Of a stretch of DNA of 48,265 nucleotides, positions 35,280 to 44,208 are shown in pieces. Position numbers and translations under genes: made by a program. The notes under the pieces are model-generated. The model made no database searches. It was not told the DNA's origin and saw only the letters and a program-made list of their open reading frames with translations. Position 1 is the first letter of the stretch. Every line of letters starts with the position of its first letter. The stretch comes from Pseudomonadota bacterium (lineage in GTDB: Bacteria; Tectomicrobia; Entotheonellia; Entotheonellales; Entotheonellaceae). The stretch spans positions 1 to 48,265 of the forward strand of contig SXND01000105.1 of assembly GCA_005777235.1 (NCBI GenBank), read 5' to 3'.

Positions 35280-36650
35280 ATGCCAGCCGTTGCCGCTGAG
35301 GCGCCCGTCGAGGGAGCCTACCATGCCTGGTTCCAGTGCATTGCGGGTTGCGCGGAGCACTACAGCCTCCAGGATATTTTGTATCGCTGTCCGCGTTGTG
35401 GGAATTTGCTCGAAGTGTGCCATGATCTCGAGCGTCTGCGCCAGCACCCCGCGGCGTACTGGAAGCAATTGTTCGACAGCCGTTTTCTGCGTAACCAGTG
35501 GCCGTATGGGAGTTCCGTGTGGGGCAAGAAGGAGATGGTGTGCCCAGAAGTGGACAATGCCAACATTGTGTCCACCTTTGAAGGGGGGACGAACCTGTTT
35601 TGGGCCGAGCGTTTGGGCAGGGACATTGGCGTGCCCGATCTGTGGATCAAACAATGCGGCAATAGCCACACGGGCTCGTTCAAGGATCTTGGCATGACCG
35701 TGTTGGTGTCGATGGTGCGTCAGATGATCGCCAACGGCAAGAACATTCCTGCCGTGGCCTGCGCTTCGACTGGAGACACCTCGGCGGCGCTGGCCGCGTA
35801 TTGTGCGGTGGCCGATATTCCGGCCATCGTCTTCTTACCACGCGACAAAGTGTCGCTGGCGCAGCTGATCCAACCCATTGCACATGGCGCCTTAACGCTC
35901 TCGCTGGATACCGACTTTGATGGCTGTATGCAGCTGGTGCAGGACGTGTGCGCCCGCAACAATATCTATCTGGCGAATTCGATGAATTCGTTACGCATTG
36001 AGGGTCAGAAGACCATCAGTATAGAGCTGGTGCAGCAATTTGACTGGGAAGTGCCTGATTGGGTCATCATCCCTGGGGGAAATCTGGGCAATGTAAGTGC
36101 CCTCGGCGGCGGCTTTTTGCTGCTGCGTGACCTTGGCCTCATCTCCAAGCTGCCACGTATTGCCTGCGCGCAAGCCCAGCGCGCCAATCCGTTGTACGAG
36201 AGTTATCGCACGGGATTTCGCACGTTTCGCCCGATGCAGGCCCAATCTACGCTGGCCTCGGCGATTCAGATTGGCAATCCGGTCAGCATCACCAAGGCGA
36301 TTCGCACGCTGCAAACGTTTGAGGGGGTCGTCGAGCAGGCGAGCGAAGATGAGCTGGCCAATGCGGCGGCGCGGGGGGATCGTACCGGACTGTTTAATTG
36401 TCCACATACGGGTGTGGCACTGGCGGTGCTCTTTAAGCTCGTGGAGCAAGGGGAAATTCGTCCACACCAACGCGTCGTGGTCATTTCCACGGCGAACGGC
36501 CTCAAATTTCCCGAGTTCAAAATTAAGTATCATGAAGCCCAGTTAGCGGATGTAATGCCGCACTACACCAATACGCCGATCCATTTACCACCGGACTATA
36601 CGCAAGTCCGTGATGCCATCTTTCGGGCGCTCGATCAACGTCGCGCTTAA
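35280..36650 (+). CDS. thrC: Threonine synthase
   Basis: 456 residues from the ATG at 35280 (AAGG upstream). Converts O-phosphohomoserine to threonine with PLP. Lys135 in SFKDLGMT is the PLP anchor, and [18 protein letters not shown] and [10 protein letters not shown] are the phosphate-binding loops. The N-terminus has two Cys pairs (CIAGC and CPRC) resembling a zinc ribbon. Asd, which makes the precursor aspartate semialdehyde, is encoded at 40965-42044. Confidence 0.95.
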   Translation: MPAVAAEAPVEGAYHAWFQCIAGCAEHYSLQDILYRCPRCGNLLEVCHDLERLRQHPAAYWKQLFDSRFLRNQWPYGSSVWGKKEMVCPEVDNANIVSTFEGGTNLFWAERLGRDIGVPDLWIKQCGNSHTGSFKDLGMTVLVSMVRQMIANGKNIPAVACASTGDTSAALAAYCAVADIPAIVFLPRDKVSLAQLIQPIAHGALTLSLDTDFDGCMQLVQDVCARNNIYLANSMNSLRIEGQKTISIELVQQFDWEVPDWVIIPGGNLGNVSALGGGFLLLRDLGLISKLPRIACAQAQRANPLYESYRTGFRTFRPMQAQSTLASAIQIGNPVSITKAIRTLQTFEGVVEQASEDELANAAARGDRTGLFNCPHTGVALAVLFKLVEQGEIRPHQRVVVISTANGLKFPEFKIKYHEAQLADVMPHYTNTPIHLPPDYTQVRDAIFRALDQRRA

Positions 36651-36684
36651 AGCCCCGACCTCGCCTCTCTGCGCCCCAGATCGC

Positions 36685-36718
36685 GTGCCCCTCATCCTCC
36701 CCACGAGGACGAGGGCAC
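36685..36718. terminator. Hairpin between convergent thrC and ino1
   Basis: GTGCCCCTCATCC and GGACGAGGGCAC can pair with two small imperfections around an 8-9 nt loop. It sits between two convergent stops and may end or protect both transcripts; there is no T-run, so this is not a classical intrinsic terminator. Confidence 0.35.
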
Positions 36719-36731
36719 ACCCTTCCCGGCG

Positions 36732-38054
36732 CTACGGCTGCTGATAGTATTCAATACCCAGATGGGTAATTTGTTCCTCCCCACGCAAATAGCGTAGGGT
36801 GTTCTTGAGTTTGGTGAGCTGAATGAAGAGATCATGCTCTGGATAGAGGAACGGCGCACACATGGGGCTCTTAAAATAGAACGACAACCATTCCTGAATA
36901 CCGCTGAGGCCACTGCGCTGGGCCAAATCGAGGAAGAGCACCAAATCCAAGACCAACGGCGCCGCCAAGATGCTATCGCGGCAGAGGAAATTGATCTTCA
37001 TTTGCATGGGGTAGTCGAGCCAGCCAAAGAGGTCGATATTATCCCAGCCTTCCTTGTTATCGCCGCGTGGTTTGTAGTAGTGAATATGCACTTGGTGTTC
37101 GTACTGGCCGTAGAGATCCTCGTTCAGCTCCGGCTGCAAGATATATTCGAGCACCCCGAGCTTGCTACGCTCTTTGGTTTTGAAGGAATCAGGGTCGTGC
37201 AGCACATCACCGTCGCGATTGCCCAGGATATTCGTTGAGAACCAGCCGTTGAGGCCCAGCTGACGGGCTTTCAGGGCCGGAGCAATGATGGTCTTCATGA
37301 GGGTCTGGCCGGTCTTGAAATCCTTGCCGCATACGGGCACACCCCGGTCCGTCGCCAGTTCGAGCAAGGCCGGAATATCCACGGTGAGGTTCGGCGCGCC
37401 GTTGCCGAACGGTACCCCGGACATCAGGGCGGCATAGGCGTAGATCATACTTGAGGTAATGGCCGGGTGATTGGCCTTCAGACCCTCTTCAAAGCTCTGC
37501 AGGGTTTTATGCACCTCCTCGATTTCCGTCAAGATTTCTGTGCTGCCGCACCAGAGCATGACGAGGCGCGCGACCTCATGCTGGCCGCGGAACATCTCAA
37601 TGTCTTCCATGAGTTGCTGGGCGAGATCGTGCTTATTCTGGCCCTTCTTGACATGGGGACCGTGCAGACGCCGCACATACTGTTGATCGAACACCGCGGT
37701 CCACGGCGTGATCGCTTCCAGCTCTGGACGCACCGCTTCGAGGCGCGAGGGCTCAATCACCCCAGCGTGTAAGGCCGCTTCGTAGCAGTTATCCTCGAAG
37801 ATATCCCAACAGCCAAACACCAGATCCTCAAGACGCGCCAATGGGACGAAGTCTTTAATGAGCGGACTATTATTGTCGGTGCGTTTGCCGAGGCGAATCG
37901 TGCCGTACTGCGTCAAGGAGCCTATGGGGCGCCCTAAGCCTTTCTTAATCAGCTCGATACCAGCAATCACCGTTGTACTCACGGCCCCCATCCCAGGCAG
38001 TAGGACACCCAGTTTGCCACGGGCCGGTGCTATCGTCACCTGCGCTTGCTCCAT
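36732..38054 (-). CDS. ino1: myo-Inositol-1-phosphate synthase
   Basis: 440 residues. Converts glucose-6-phosphate to inositol-3-phosphate with NAD. GVLLPGMGAVSTTVIAGIE at the start is the NAD-binding loop; GKDFKTGQTLMKTIIAPALKARQLGLNGWFSTNILGNRDGDVL and DSFKTKERSK form the active site. The start at 38054 is 7 nt after GGAG; the ATG two codons earlier is too close. It may supply inositol lipids or compatible solutes. It converges with thrC. Confidence 0.95.
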   Translation of the reverse strand: MEQAQVTIAPARGKLGVLLPGMGAVSTTVIAGIELIKKGLGRPIGSLTQYGTIRLGKRTDNNSPLIKDFVPLARLEDLVFGCWDIFEDNCYEAALHAGVIEPSRLEAVRPELEAITPWTAVFDQQYVRRLHGPHVKKGQNKHDLAQQLMEDIEMFRGQHEVARLVMLWCGSTEILTEIEEVHKTLQSFEEGLKANHPAITSSMIYAYAALMSGVPFGNGAPNLTVDIPALLELATDRGVPVCGKDFKTGQTLMKTIIAPALKARQLGLNGWFSTNILGNRDGDVLHDPDSFKTKERSKLGVLEYILQPELNEDLYGQYEHQVHIHYYKPRGDNKEGWDNIDLFGWLDYPMQMKINFLCRDSILAAPLVLDLVLFLDLAQRSGLSGIQEWLSFYFKSPMCAPFLYPEHDLFIQLTKLKNTLRYLRGEEQITHLGIEYYQQP

Positions 38055-38255
38055 ACACATGCTCCTCAGAAATGGCGCTGGAGACCTCTCGCGTGCGCCG
38101 GTCTCGGACGTGCGATCCTACGTGTGGGCCTCCCGTGGCTGTGGTCGCGGCAGGCCGTCAATATGTTAAAACGAAGGCGTCGGAGGTAAGACCCTCGATG
38201 GGCCTGACCCACAACGCCCTGGTTTCACGCTTACTCCAGTAGGCACTGCGTACGC

Positions 38256-40268
38256 TTACGCGGCACCGCTCCCCGATCCCTGTCCCGTTGTTCCCGGTCT
38301 CCGCGGCGTCTCTGGTCTCTGGGCAGCGTCAGTCTGGGCTCCTGCAGACGTCCGCCGCCGCCACCAGCCACCGCGTGGACGACGTGCAAAACGATTTGCG
38401 CCGTGACGACCGGGACGTGTCCCAGACGTCGTCTGCCCCAGCTCGCCCGTGTGCAGTCCACCACTCCCCGGACGTGTCGTGGCCAGAACCCGCCAGAATA
38501 CACGTCCGCGTGGCACTGCTGGCACTAGCATACCTTCTTCAGTAGGCGTGGCCGGCATGATCTCCTGTACAGGGACCACAGGGAGCGCCGCCACAGGGAG
38601 CGCCGCCACAGGGAGCGCCGCCACAGGGAGCGCCACTACAGGCGGTGTGGGGAACACATCAGGTTCATCAGGCTCCTCCCACATAGCGCCACGGTAGGCC
38701 GCCGCCGAGGTGAGCGGCCGCACGGGTTCCTCAAGCTCCCGGCTGAGGGGTTTCTCGGCGATGGGGACGGGATCCAGTGTCCCCTCGCGCTTGGTAAATT
38801 CGAGCGAATACTCATTTTGCCGCGCCGAGGCATTCCCCGCCAAGTACAAGGTCAGATGATATTCTTCCTCCAGCCGGGCAATCTCCTGCCGTTTTTGATT
38901 CAAGAGATAGAGTGCCACATCCATGGGCAACAGGGCCTTGACGGAGGCCAGCGTTTCTTTGGCCGCTTCGGCACGGACACGACGTAGCACCAAAAGCGCC
39001 AGGGAGATCGTTGACTTGATGAGTCCGCTGCCTTCACAGTGTGGACAGGGCAGGTAATTGCCTTCGAGGATGGTCGGCTTGAGGCGTTGACGCGACAATT
39101 CAAGGAGCCCAAATTGCGAGATGTGGGACACTTGGGTGCGCGCTTTATCACGCTTGAGGGCCTGTCGCAGCGTCTTTTCAATCTCCTGAGCGTGCTTGAG
39201 ATTTCGCATGTCAATAAAGTCAATCACGATCAAGCCACCGAGATCGCGCAGACGCAACTGCCGCGCAATTTCCAGCGCCGCCTCCGTATTGGTCTTGAAC
39301 GCCGTCTCCTCAATCCCTTTTTCTTTGGTCGCACGCCCCGAGTTCACATCAATGGCCACCAAGGCTTCGGTGGGGTCAATGACAATCGAGCCGCCTGAGT
39401 ACAGCTCAACCTTATGGCTGTGAATGGCTTCGAGTTGTTCTTCGACCTGGTAGCGCGCAAACAGGGGTTGTTTCTCGTCATAGAGCTGGACCCGCGCTTG
39501 ATAGCGCGGCATCACCGCTTGAAAGAAATCCTGCGCGCCACGATAGACCTCACGGTCATCGATCAAGACTTCTTGAATATCGGGGGTAAAATAATCGCGG
39601 ATGGAACGAATGACGAGGTCGTGTTCCTGGTAGATCAACGCTGGAGCTGGTGACTCGCGGCTCTTTTCCTCGATGCTGGCCCAGAGCCGTTGCAGGTAAC
39701 TCATGTCCCGTTGGAGCTCTAACTTGCCGCGATTTAACCCCGCAGTGCGGACAATCACTCCCATATCGGGCGGCGGTTCGAGCTGGGCAATAATTTCCTT
39801 GAGCTTTTTGCGTTCTTCTTCATCTTCGATTTTGCGTGAGATACCGCCCGCGGTATCCGACCCGGGCATCAACACGAGGTAACGTCCTGGTAAGGAGACA
39901 TAGGTGCTCAAACTGGCACCTTTGGTGCCGACTTCTTCCTTGACCACCTGCACCAAGATTTTGTGACCACGCCGGATGACATCCTGAATGCGTGGGCGTC
40001 GGTCGCGCTCCTCACCGCGCGTCTCAACCGTATACCAGCGGGGCTGAATTTCTCCCATGGGGAGGAAGCCGTGACGTCTGCCACCATACTCAACAAACGC
40101 GGCTTGCAGACTCGGCTCGACTTTGACGACGACACCGTTATAAATGTTCCCTTTAATCTGTTCCTTACTCGACGTTTCGATCGTAAACTCTTCGAGTATG
40201 CCATCCTCTACGATCGCGACACGACTTTCTTCTTCGTCCGCGACGTTGATGAGCATCTTTTTTTTCAT
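38256..40268 (-). CDS. rne: Ribonuclease E/G family endoribonuclease
   Basis: 670 residues. S1 domain near residues 37-120 (KGNIYNGVVVKVEPSLQAAFVEYGG), 5' sensor region, and the DNase I-like catalytic core with AIDVNSG and LIVIDFIDM carrying the two Mg-binding aspartates. CPHCEGSG is the zinc link for dimer formation. After about residue 540 a non-conserved tail follows: a fivefold-type Ala-Leu-Pro-Val repeat and a Gly/Arg-rich basic end, probably for RNA or partner binding. RNase E and RNase G cannot be clearly separated. It has its own promoter with a 120-nt leader, which may serve autoregulation. Confidence 0.93.
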   Translation of the reverse strand: MKKKMLINVADEEESRVAIVEDGILEEFTIETSSKEQIKGNIYNGVVVKVEPSLQAAFVEYGGRRHGFLPMGEIQPRWYTVETRGEERDRRPRIQDVIRRGHKILVQVVKEEVGTKGASLSTYVSLPGRYLVLMPGSDTAGGISRKIEDEEERKKLKEIIAQLEPPPDMGVIVRTAGLNRGKLELQRDMSYLQRLWASIEEKSRESPAPALIYQEHDLVIRSIRDYFTPDIQEVLIDDREVYRGAQDFFQAVMPRYQARVQLYDEKQPLFARYQVEEQLEAIHSHKVELYSGGSIVIDPTEALVAIDVNSGRATKEKGIEETAFKTNTEAALEIARQLRLRDLGGLIVIDFIDMRNLKHAQEIEKTLRQALKRDKARTQVSHISQFGLLELSRQRLKPTILEGNYLPCPHCEGSGLIKSTISLALLVLRRVRAEAAKETLASVKALLPMDVALYLLNQKRQEIARLEEEYHLTLYLAGNASARQNEYSLEFTKREGTLDPVPIAEKPLSRELEEPVRPLTSAAAYRGAMWEEPDEPDVFPTPPVVALPVAALPVAALPVAALPVVPVQEIMPATPTEEGMLVPAVPRGRVFWRVLATTRPGSGGLHTGELGQTTSGTRPGRHGANRFARRPRGGWWRRRTSAGAQTDAAQRPETPRRPGTTGQGSGSGAA
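38581..38640 (-). repeat. 15-bp tandem repeat in the RNase E/G tail
   Basis: Four abutting 15-bp units (gggagcgccgccaca on the plus strand), the last with two changes, and a partial unit before. Encodes repeated Val-Ala-Ala-Leu-Pro. Being a multiple of three, gain or loss of units keeps the frame. Confidence 0.95.
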
Positions 40269-40394
40269 CCCTTAGACCTTCGTTGGAGCCATCAGTAACC
40301 CTTCCCTGGATGTCGGGTAGCCTGGGGGCCTAGAGTGCATACGAGAGGCGTGACTTCTCCACGTGTACAACGCAGAAAAAAGATGGTATGCGTA

Positions 40395-40423
40395 AGTGTA
40401 GCATATTACTAGCACTGTGCCAA
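40395..40423 (-). promoter_or_regulatory. Promoter of the RNase E/G gene
   Basis: Minus strand TTGGCA (40423-40418), 17-nt spacer ending TATGC, then TACACT (40400-40395), an extended -10. The start near 40388 gives about 120 nt of leader. Confidence 0.55.
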
Positions 40424-40458
40424 TATACGTTTCTGCGGCGGACTGACGCCGGACAGCG

Positions 40459-40875
40459 CTAGCAGGTATACGTCTGCAGCGGCGGCTGGGCGTATTCAAT
40501 GAGCACCCCATGGCTAGCACGGGGGTGCAAAAAACAGACCAGCCCCGCCAGCCCTTGACGCGGTTGATGATCAATGAGGTCCAGCCCACGCGCTCTGGCC
40601 GCAGTCAGCTCACGATACACATCATCCGTGGCGAAACAGAGATGATGCAAGCCCTCCCCTCGCTGTTCCAGAAAACGCGCCACACCCGTACCGGCCGCCA
40701 GCGGTTCGAGTAACTCAATCTCGCTGGCCCCAATGGTCAGGAGTGCGGCTTTGACACCTTGATCCTGGATGATGTCGGCCTTCGCGACGGGCAACCCCAG
40801 GGTATCGCGGTAGAACGCGTAGGCCTCGTCAATACTGCGGACGACAATCCCGACATGATGAATGCGTGTGAGCAT
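40459..40875 (-). CDS. mce: Methylmalonyl-CoA epimerase
   Basis: 138 residues of the vicinal oxygen chelate fold. RIHHVGIVVRSIDEAYAFYRDTLGL, then GEGLHHLCFATDD and GVLIEYAQP carry the metal ligands. Interconverts the stereoisomers of methylmalonyl-CoA in the propionyl-CoA pathway, ahead of the B12-dependent mutase. AGGAGA is 6 nt upstream. It lies 89 nt after asd. Confidence 0.92.
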   Translation of the reverse strand: MLTRIHHVGIVVRSIDEAYAFYRDTLGLPVAKADIIQDQGVKAALLTIGASEIELLEPLAAGTGVARFLEQRGEGLHHLCFATDDVYRELTAARARGLDLIDHQPRQGLAGLVCFLHPRASHGVLIEYAQPPLQTYTC

Positions 40876-40964
40876 AGCGCTCTCCTGTGTCGTGCCCTGG
40901 GAGTGCCCAGCCCACGATGGCCGGACTCCCAGGGGGCGCGTGGCGCACCAGCGCGCGGCGTGTG

Positions 40965-42044
40965 CTAGCTGATGTAGCCCTTGTGTGCCAGCATCTCCGC
41001 GGCGAGCACCGTGCCCTTCGCCGCACCCATTTTGGTATTGTGGGACAGCACCACATACTGCAGGCCCTGGTCAAACGCTGTGTCACGGCGCAGCCGCCCG
41101 ACGACCGTCGCCATCCCATCCTCCGTATCACGATCGAGGCGGGGCTGGGGGTGATAGGGGTCATCATGCACGACGATGAAGTGCTGCGGCGAGGAGGGCA
41201 AGGCCAAGGCCACGAACTCCTGCCCAAAGCGTTCCATCGCCTCGCGTGCCGCCGCGACCTCCGCTGGGCGCGTGGTGACGGCGAGCACGCTGGCGGTATG
41301 GCCATCCATCACGGGCACGCGTGTACAGGTGGCGCTAATACGCGCGGGCAAAGGCCGTACACCGTCCGGCGTCGCCTGCCCGAGGATTTTGCACACCTCT
41401 CGCCGCACTTTGTCTTCTTCTTTGGGGATGTAGGGAATCACATTGTCCATGATGTCGAGGCTGAGAACCCCGCCCTGCCGTCCCGCTCCAGACACGGCCT
41501 GCAGGGAGGTCATCACCACCGTCTCGACCCCAAACGCTTTGGCTAGGGGGGCGAGCGAAATCGCCAGGCCAACGGTTGTACAGTTCGGATTCGGTGCGAT
41601 AAACCCTTTCCAGCCCCGCTGCTGGCGTTGGTGCGCAATGAGCCGCGCATGATCATCATTGACGCCAGGGATGAGCAGTGGCACATCGTCTTCATACCGG
41701 AAGGCGGAGGCCGTGCTCAACACCGGGCAGCTTTTGGCATACTGCGGTTCGAGCACTTTGGCGACGTCCGACTCCACGCCCGTAAAAATCACGTCAAAGC
41801 GTGTCGCATCCAACGTCTCGGCGTCTTCGACCACCATGTCAAAGATGGCGCGATCCGGCAGGGGGCCTGCATACCAGCGCAGCGCGCCGCTGGCGGGATC
41901 ACGGAGCGCCTCCCCATACGTCCGATGGGCTGAGCGTTGTGACGCAGCCAGTGCAGTGATGTTGAACCAGGGATGACGTTGTAAGGCCAGGATAAATTGT
42001 TGGCCCACAATACCGGTGGCGCCAACGATGGCAGCCTTGAACAT
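40965..42044 (-). CDS. asd: Aspartate-semialdehyde dehydrogenase, archaeal/fungal type
   Basis: 359 residues from the ATG at 42044, the start of the nucleotide-binding MFKAAIVGATGIVGQQF. Reduces aspartyl phosphate to the semialdehyde for threonine, methionine, lysine and diaminopimelate synthesis. The catalytic cysteine is in APNPNCTTVG; QAVSGAGRQG and the later HTASV histidine region complete the site. The sequence style (TSLQAVSGAGRQG, RVPVMDGHTASV) is of the archaeal/fungal type rather than E. coli type. Confidence 0.95.
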   Translation of the reverse strand: MFKAAIVGATGIVGQQFILALQRHPWFNITALAASQRSAHRTYGEALRDPASGALRWYAGPLPDRAIFDMVVEDAETLDATRFDVIFTGVESDVAKVLEPQYAKSCPVLSTASAFRYEDDVPLLIPGVNDDHARLIAHQRQQRGWKGFIAPNPNCTTVGLAISLAPLAKAFGVETVVMTSLQAVSGAGRQGGVLSLDIMDNVIPYIPKEEDKVRREVCKILGQATPDGVRPLPARISATCTRVPVMDGHTASVLAVTTRPAEVAAAREAMERFGQEFVALALPSSPQHFIVVHDDPYHPQPRLDRDTEDGMATVVGRLRRDTAFDQGLQYVVLSHNTKMGAAKGTVLAAEMLAHKGYIS

Positions 42045-42216
42045 AGCTCTACATGCCTCGTGTTGGGGGAAAGAGTCTACGGCCCAGCTTCTCGCCTGCG
42101 CGGGCTGGGTCTCTACGCACCGATAGCAAGATATTCTACCAGAACGACGCGTCGGCTGCCGCAAGGGTCGGGGAAGCAACACACCACGACTGCGGCGTGC
42201 CTGGAAACGACCAGCG

Positions 42217-43560
42217 CTATTCCGGGAGGAGGCGTTCTGTGCCCTGCCCTCGCGCCCACGTGCCCTCGAGCGTCCCGTCGAGTAACACCTGGTAGATCAC
42301 CGGGTCTGCCTGGCCCCAGTCAATGGTCAGCACGCGGCCATACAACGTGCCCTGGCCCTGAAACACATCGCGACCAATCTGCCACTGGAACTTGTAGAGC
42401 GCACCGACCCGCTCAATCGTCACGGTGCCGGCATAGGGTGTGCCATTGGGATTGGTGCCCTGCACACGGTACTGCCCCAGTCGCACGGTCCCCTCAGCAC
42501 TACGGGGCGCTTCCTCACGCTGCAGTTGCCGCAGTTTGGCCTGGGCTGCCAGGGCAAAGCGCCCGGTGGGAAAGGCACGGAGATATTCCTCAAAATCGAG
42601 TGCCTTATTCGAGGTCTCAATGACTTTCCATAAGGCTTCCTCCTCGTTGATGGTCCGGGAGACTGCAGGGGGAGGCGCTGGGGTGCCCGTTGTGCTTGGT
42701 CGCGGCGTGGCGGTGGGCGCAGCGTCTTGCGCTTGGGCTCCGGCAAAGTAGAAGTCGCCCTTCAGTGAGGAGGATTCCCACGGCACCTGTTTCCCCTGGC
42801 TCTGTTGCTCAACCTCGACGCGTACGCGCTTGAACACCTCTTCGATTTTCAGGCCAGGCGTCTGCATATGGCGGAGGAGTTGGGCGGTATAGAGGCCGTT
42901 CGCGCCTGTCCCATCATCAGCCGTGCGCCCTGGAGCCGTGGCATAGGCCACAAACGTGCCGCTCGCGGCATCCAGCGAGGCGAGTCCAGCCGTGCTGGAG
43001 CGCATGCTGCGGGCCAGAGGGTTGTCGCGACATGCGTCCAGGATCACCAGATTCATGCGGTTGCCGGCATCTTCCATCTTGCCGAGGACGCGTCCCACAT
43101 CCACGGACTCGTACTCCACATCGCGTTCGCCCTGTATACGTGCGCCAATGGGGATGATGAAATTACGGCCCTTGACCTGCATGCCATGGCCAGAGAAATA
43201 GAACAGGCCCACACCACCGCCACCGCGTAAACTGTCGCCAAAATGGTCAATCGCCTGCTTCATCGCGTTGAGAGGCGCATTCTCGAAGGCTTGGACTTCA
43301 AAACCCAGTGCGCGCAACGTGGTGGCCATAGCACGGGCGTCATTGACCGGGTTCCGCAGTGGGGCACTGTCGTAGGCGGCATTGCCAATCACGAGAGCCG
43401 TACGCCGCTCGCTCCCAGCGACAGCGGGCCCATTGGCCGAAAGGCCGCGTGCTTGCGCCCAGAGTCGTCCTGGCCCCACAGGGCCGAGGAGCAGCAGAGC
43501 AGCACCGATGGCGAGGAGCACGCTGTCCCGCTGTCGTGCTCTGGGCTGTGTCGATCTCAC
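42217..43560 (-). CDS. Exported caspase-like (C14) protease with C-terminal beta domain
   Basis: 447 residues from a GTG with GGAGGA 8 nt upstream. Signal peptide to about residue 36 (LWAQA). The caspase p20 domain (about 50-270) has the catalytic pair His125 (FYFSGHGMQ) and Cys177 (ILDACRDNP). After a Pro/Thr-rich linker comes a short helical segment with LDFEEYLRAFPTGRFALAAQAKLRQL (tetratricopeptide-like) and a C-terminal beta domain (about 360-447; RLGQYRVQGTNPNGTPYAGTV...GTLEGTWARG). Bacterial relatives (orthocaspases) cut after Arg/Lys; being exported suggests a periplasmic role. Substrates are unknown. Confidence 0.88.
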   Translation of the reverse strand: MRSTQPRARQRDSVLLAIGAALLLLGPVGPGRLWAQARGLSANGPAVAGSERRTALVIGNAAYDSAPLRNPVNDARAMATTLRALGFEVQAFENAPLNAMKQAIDHFGDSLRGGGGVGLFYFSGHGMQVKGRNFIIPIGARIQGERDVEYESVDVGRVLGKMEDAGNRMNLVILDACRDNPLARSMRSSTAGLASLDAASGTFVAYATAPGRTADDGTGANGLYTAQLLRHMQTPGLKIEEVFKRVRVEVEQQSQGKQVPWESSSLKGDFYFAGAQAQDAAPTATPRPSTTGTPAPPPAVSRTINEEEALWKVIETSNKALDFEEYLRAFPTGRFALAAQAKLRQLQREEAPRSAEGTVRLGQYRVQGTNPNGTPYAGTVTIERVGALYKFQWQIGRDVFQGQGTLYGRVLTIDWGQADPVIYQVLLDGTLEGTWARGQGTERLLPE

Positions 43561-43847
43561 GCCATAGTCCTCCTCTGGCGGGATAGTCGCGTGTCATGCA
43601 GCATGCTGTTCGTCAAGGCATCAAGAGCCCCATCGCGCAGCACAAACTGCGCAGGCGCCTATTGTATACCTGACGCGCACCGTATGCTAGATGCCGTTGC
43701 TGGCCTTACACCTTTGTGCTGCTCTCAGCGCCACGCTCCCCGCCCGATGCCGTGGGCTGGACGCTTTGGTTGTCCAGACAGCCCGCGGTGGGGGTAGGGG
43801 TGAGCACCCGTTTTCTCGCGGCGTGTGCCCGGACACCAATATTGTCA
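43561..43847. other. Intergenic stretch, nothing recognised
   Basis: Lies between the divergent caspase gene and the B12-controlled operon. It contains short open frames without ribosome sites and no clear RNA gene. A TACAAT near 43671 on the minus strand could be part of the caspase promoter, but no good -35 is present. Confidence 0.35.
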
Positions 43848-43877
43848 TTGACACACAACAAGCCAGTCTCGTAGTAT
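43848..43877 (+). promoter_or_regulatory. Promoter of the cobalamin-controlled operon
   Basis: Perfect TTGACA (43848-43853), 18-nt spacer, TAGTAT (43872-43877). Transcription would begin near 43884, about 20 nt before the riboswitch. Confidence 0.5.
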
Positions 43878-43902
43878 AAGCTAACAAATGCATAGCTGAT
43901 GG

Positions 43903-44068
43903 AAGTCAGGTTGCTCTAGACATCATCTAGGGCCAGGGAAGCTGGTGCCAAGCCAGCGCTGCCCCGCAACTGTACGCGGAACGAAATCTGCAGAGACCAC
44001 TGAGGTGTGACGCCTTGGGAAGGTGCAGAGAGTAGGTCGATGCCGCGAGCCAGGACACCTGCTGACTT
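43903..44068 (+). ncRNA. Cobalamin (B12) riboswitch
   Basis: The conserved core is plain: AGGGAAGCTGGTGCCAAGCC (43935 on), then GCTGCCCCGCAACTGT (the B12 box, 43958-43973), and GAGCCAGGACACCTGC before the closing helix. The closing stem P1 is AAGTCAG (43903-43909) with CTGACTT (44062-44068). It binds adenosyl- or other cobalamins. It is followed by a terminator, so it acts by transcription attenuation on the receptor gene at 44209. Confidence 0.95.
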
Positions 44069-44116
44069 TCTTGCTGATGGAACCTTCGAGGGGAAGGTGG
44101 TCAGGTGTCGGTCGTG

Positions 44117-44146
44117 ACCCCAATCACCCCAGGTTGGGGTTTTTTT
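44117..44146 (+). terminator. Intrinsic terminator of the riboswitch expression platform
   Basis: ACCCCAA (44117-44123) pairs with TTGGGGT (44134-44140) around a 10-nt loop, followed directly by seven T. It lies between the riboswitch and the receptor start, so B12 binding would favour this hairpin and stop transcription. Confidence 0.9.
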
Positions 44147-44208
44147 GTGTCGTGATCCTGCCTCTACCTTGCCGATCGATCCGCAGTGCTCTGGAGAAGG
44201 GAGGGCGC

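Noticed and set aside
36685..36718. Strong intrinsic terminator between thrC and ino1
   Set aside because: A hairpin is present but lacks a T-run, so it is listed only at low confidence.
38581..38640. CRISPR-like array
   Set aside because: The 15-bp units abut without spacers and encode an in-frame peptide repeat in RNase E/G.
43687..43893. 68-codon minus-strand open frame upstream of the B12 riboswitch
   Set aside because: No ribosome site, no recognisable product, and it overlaps the promoter of the B12 operon.
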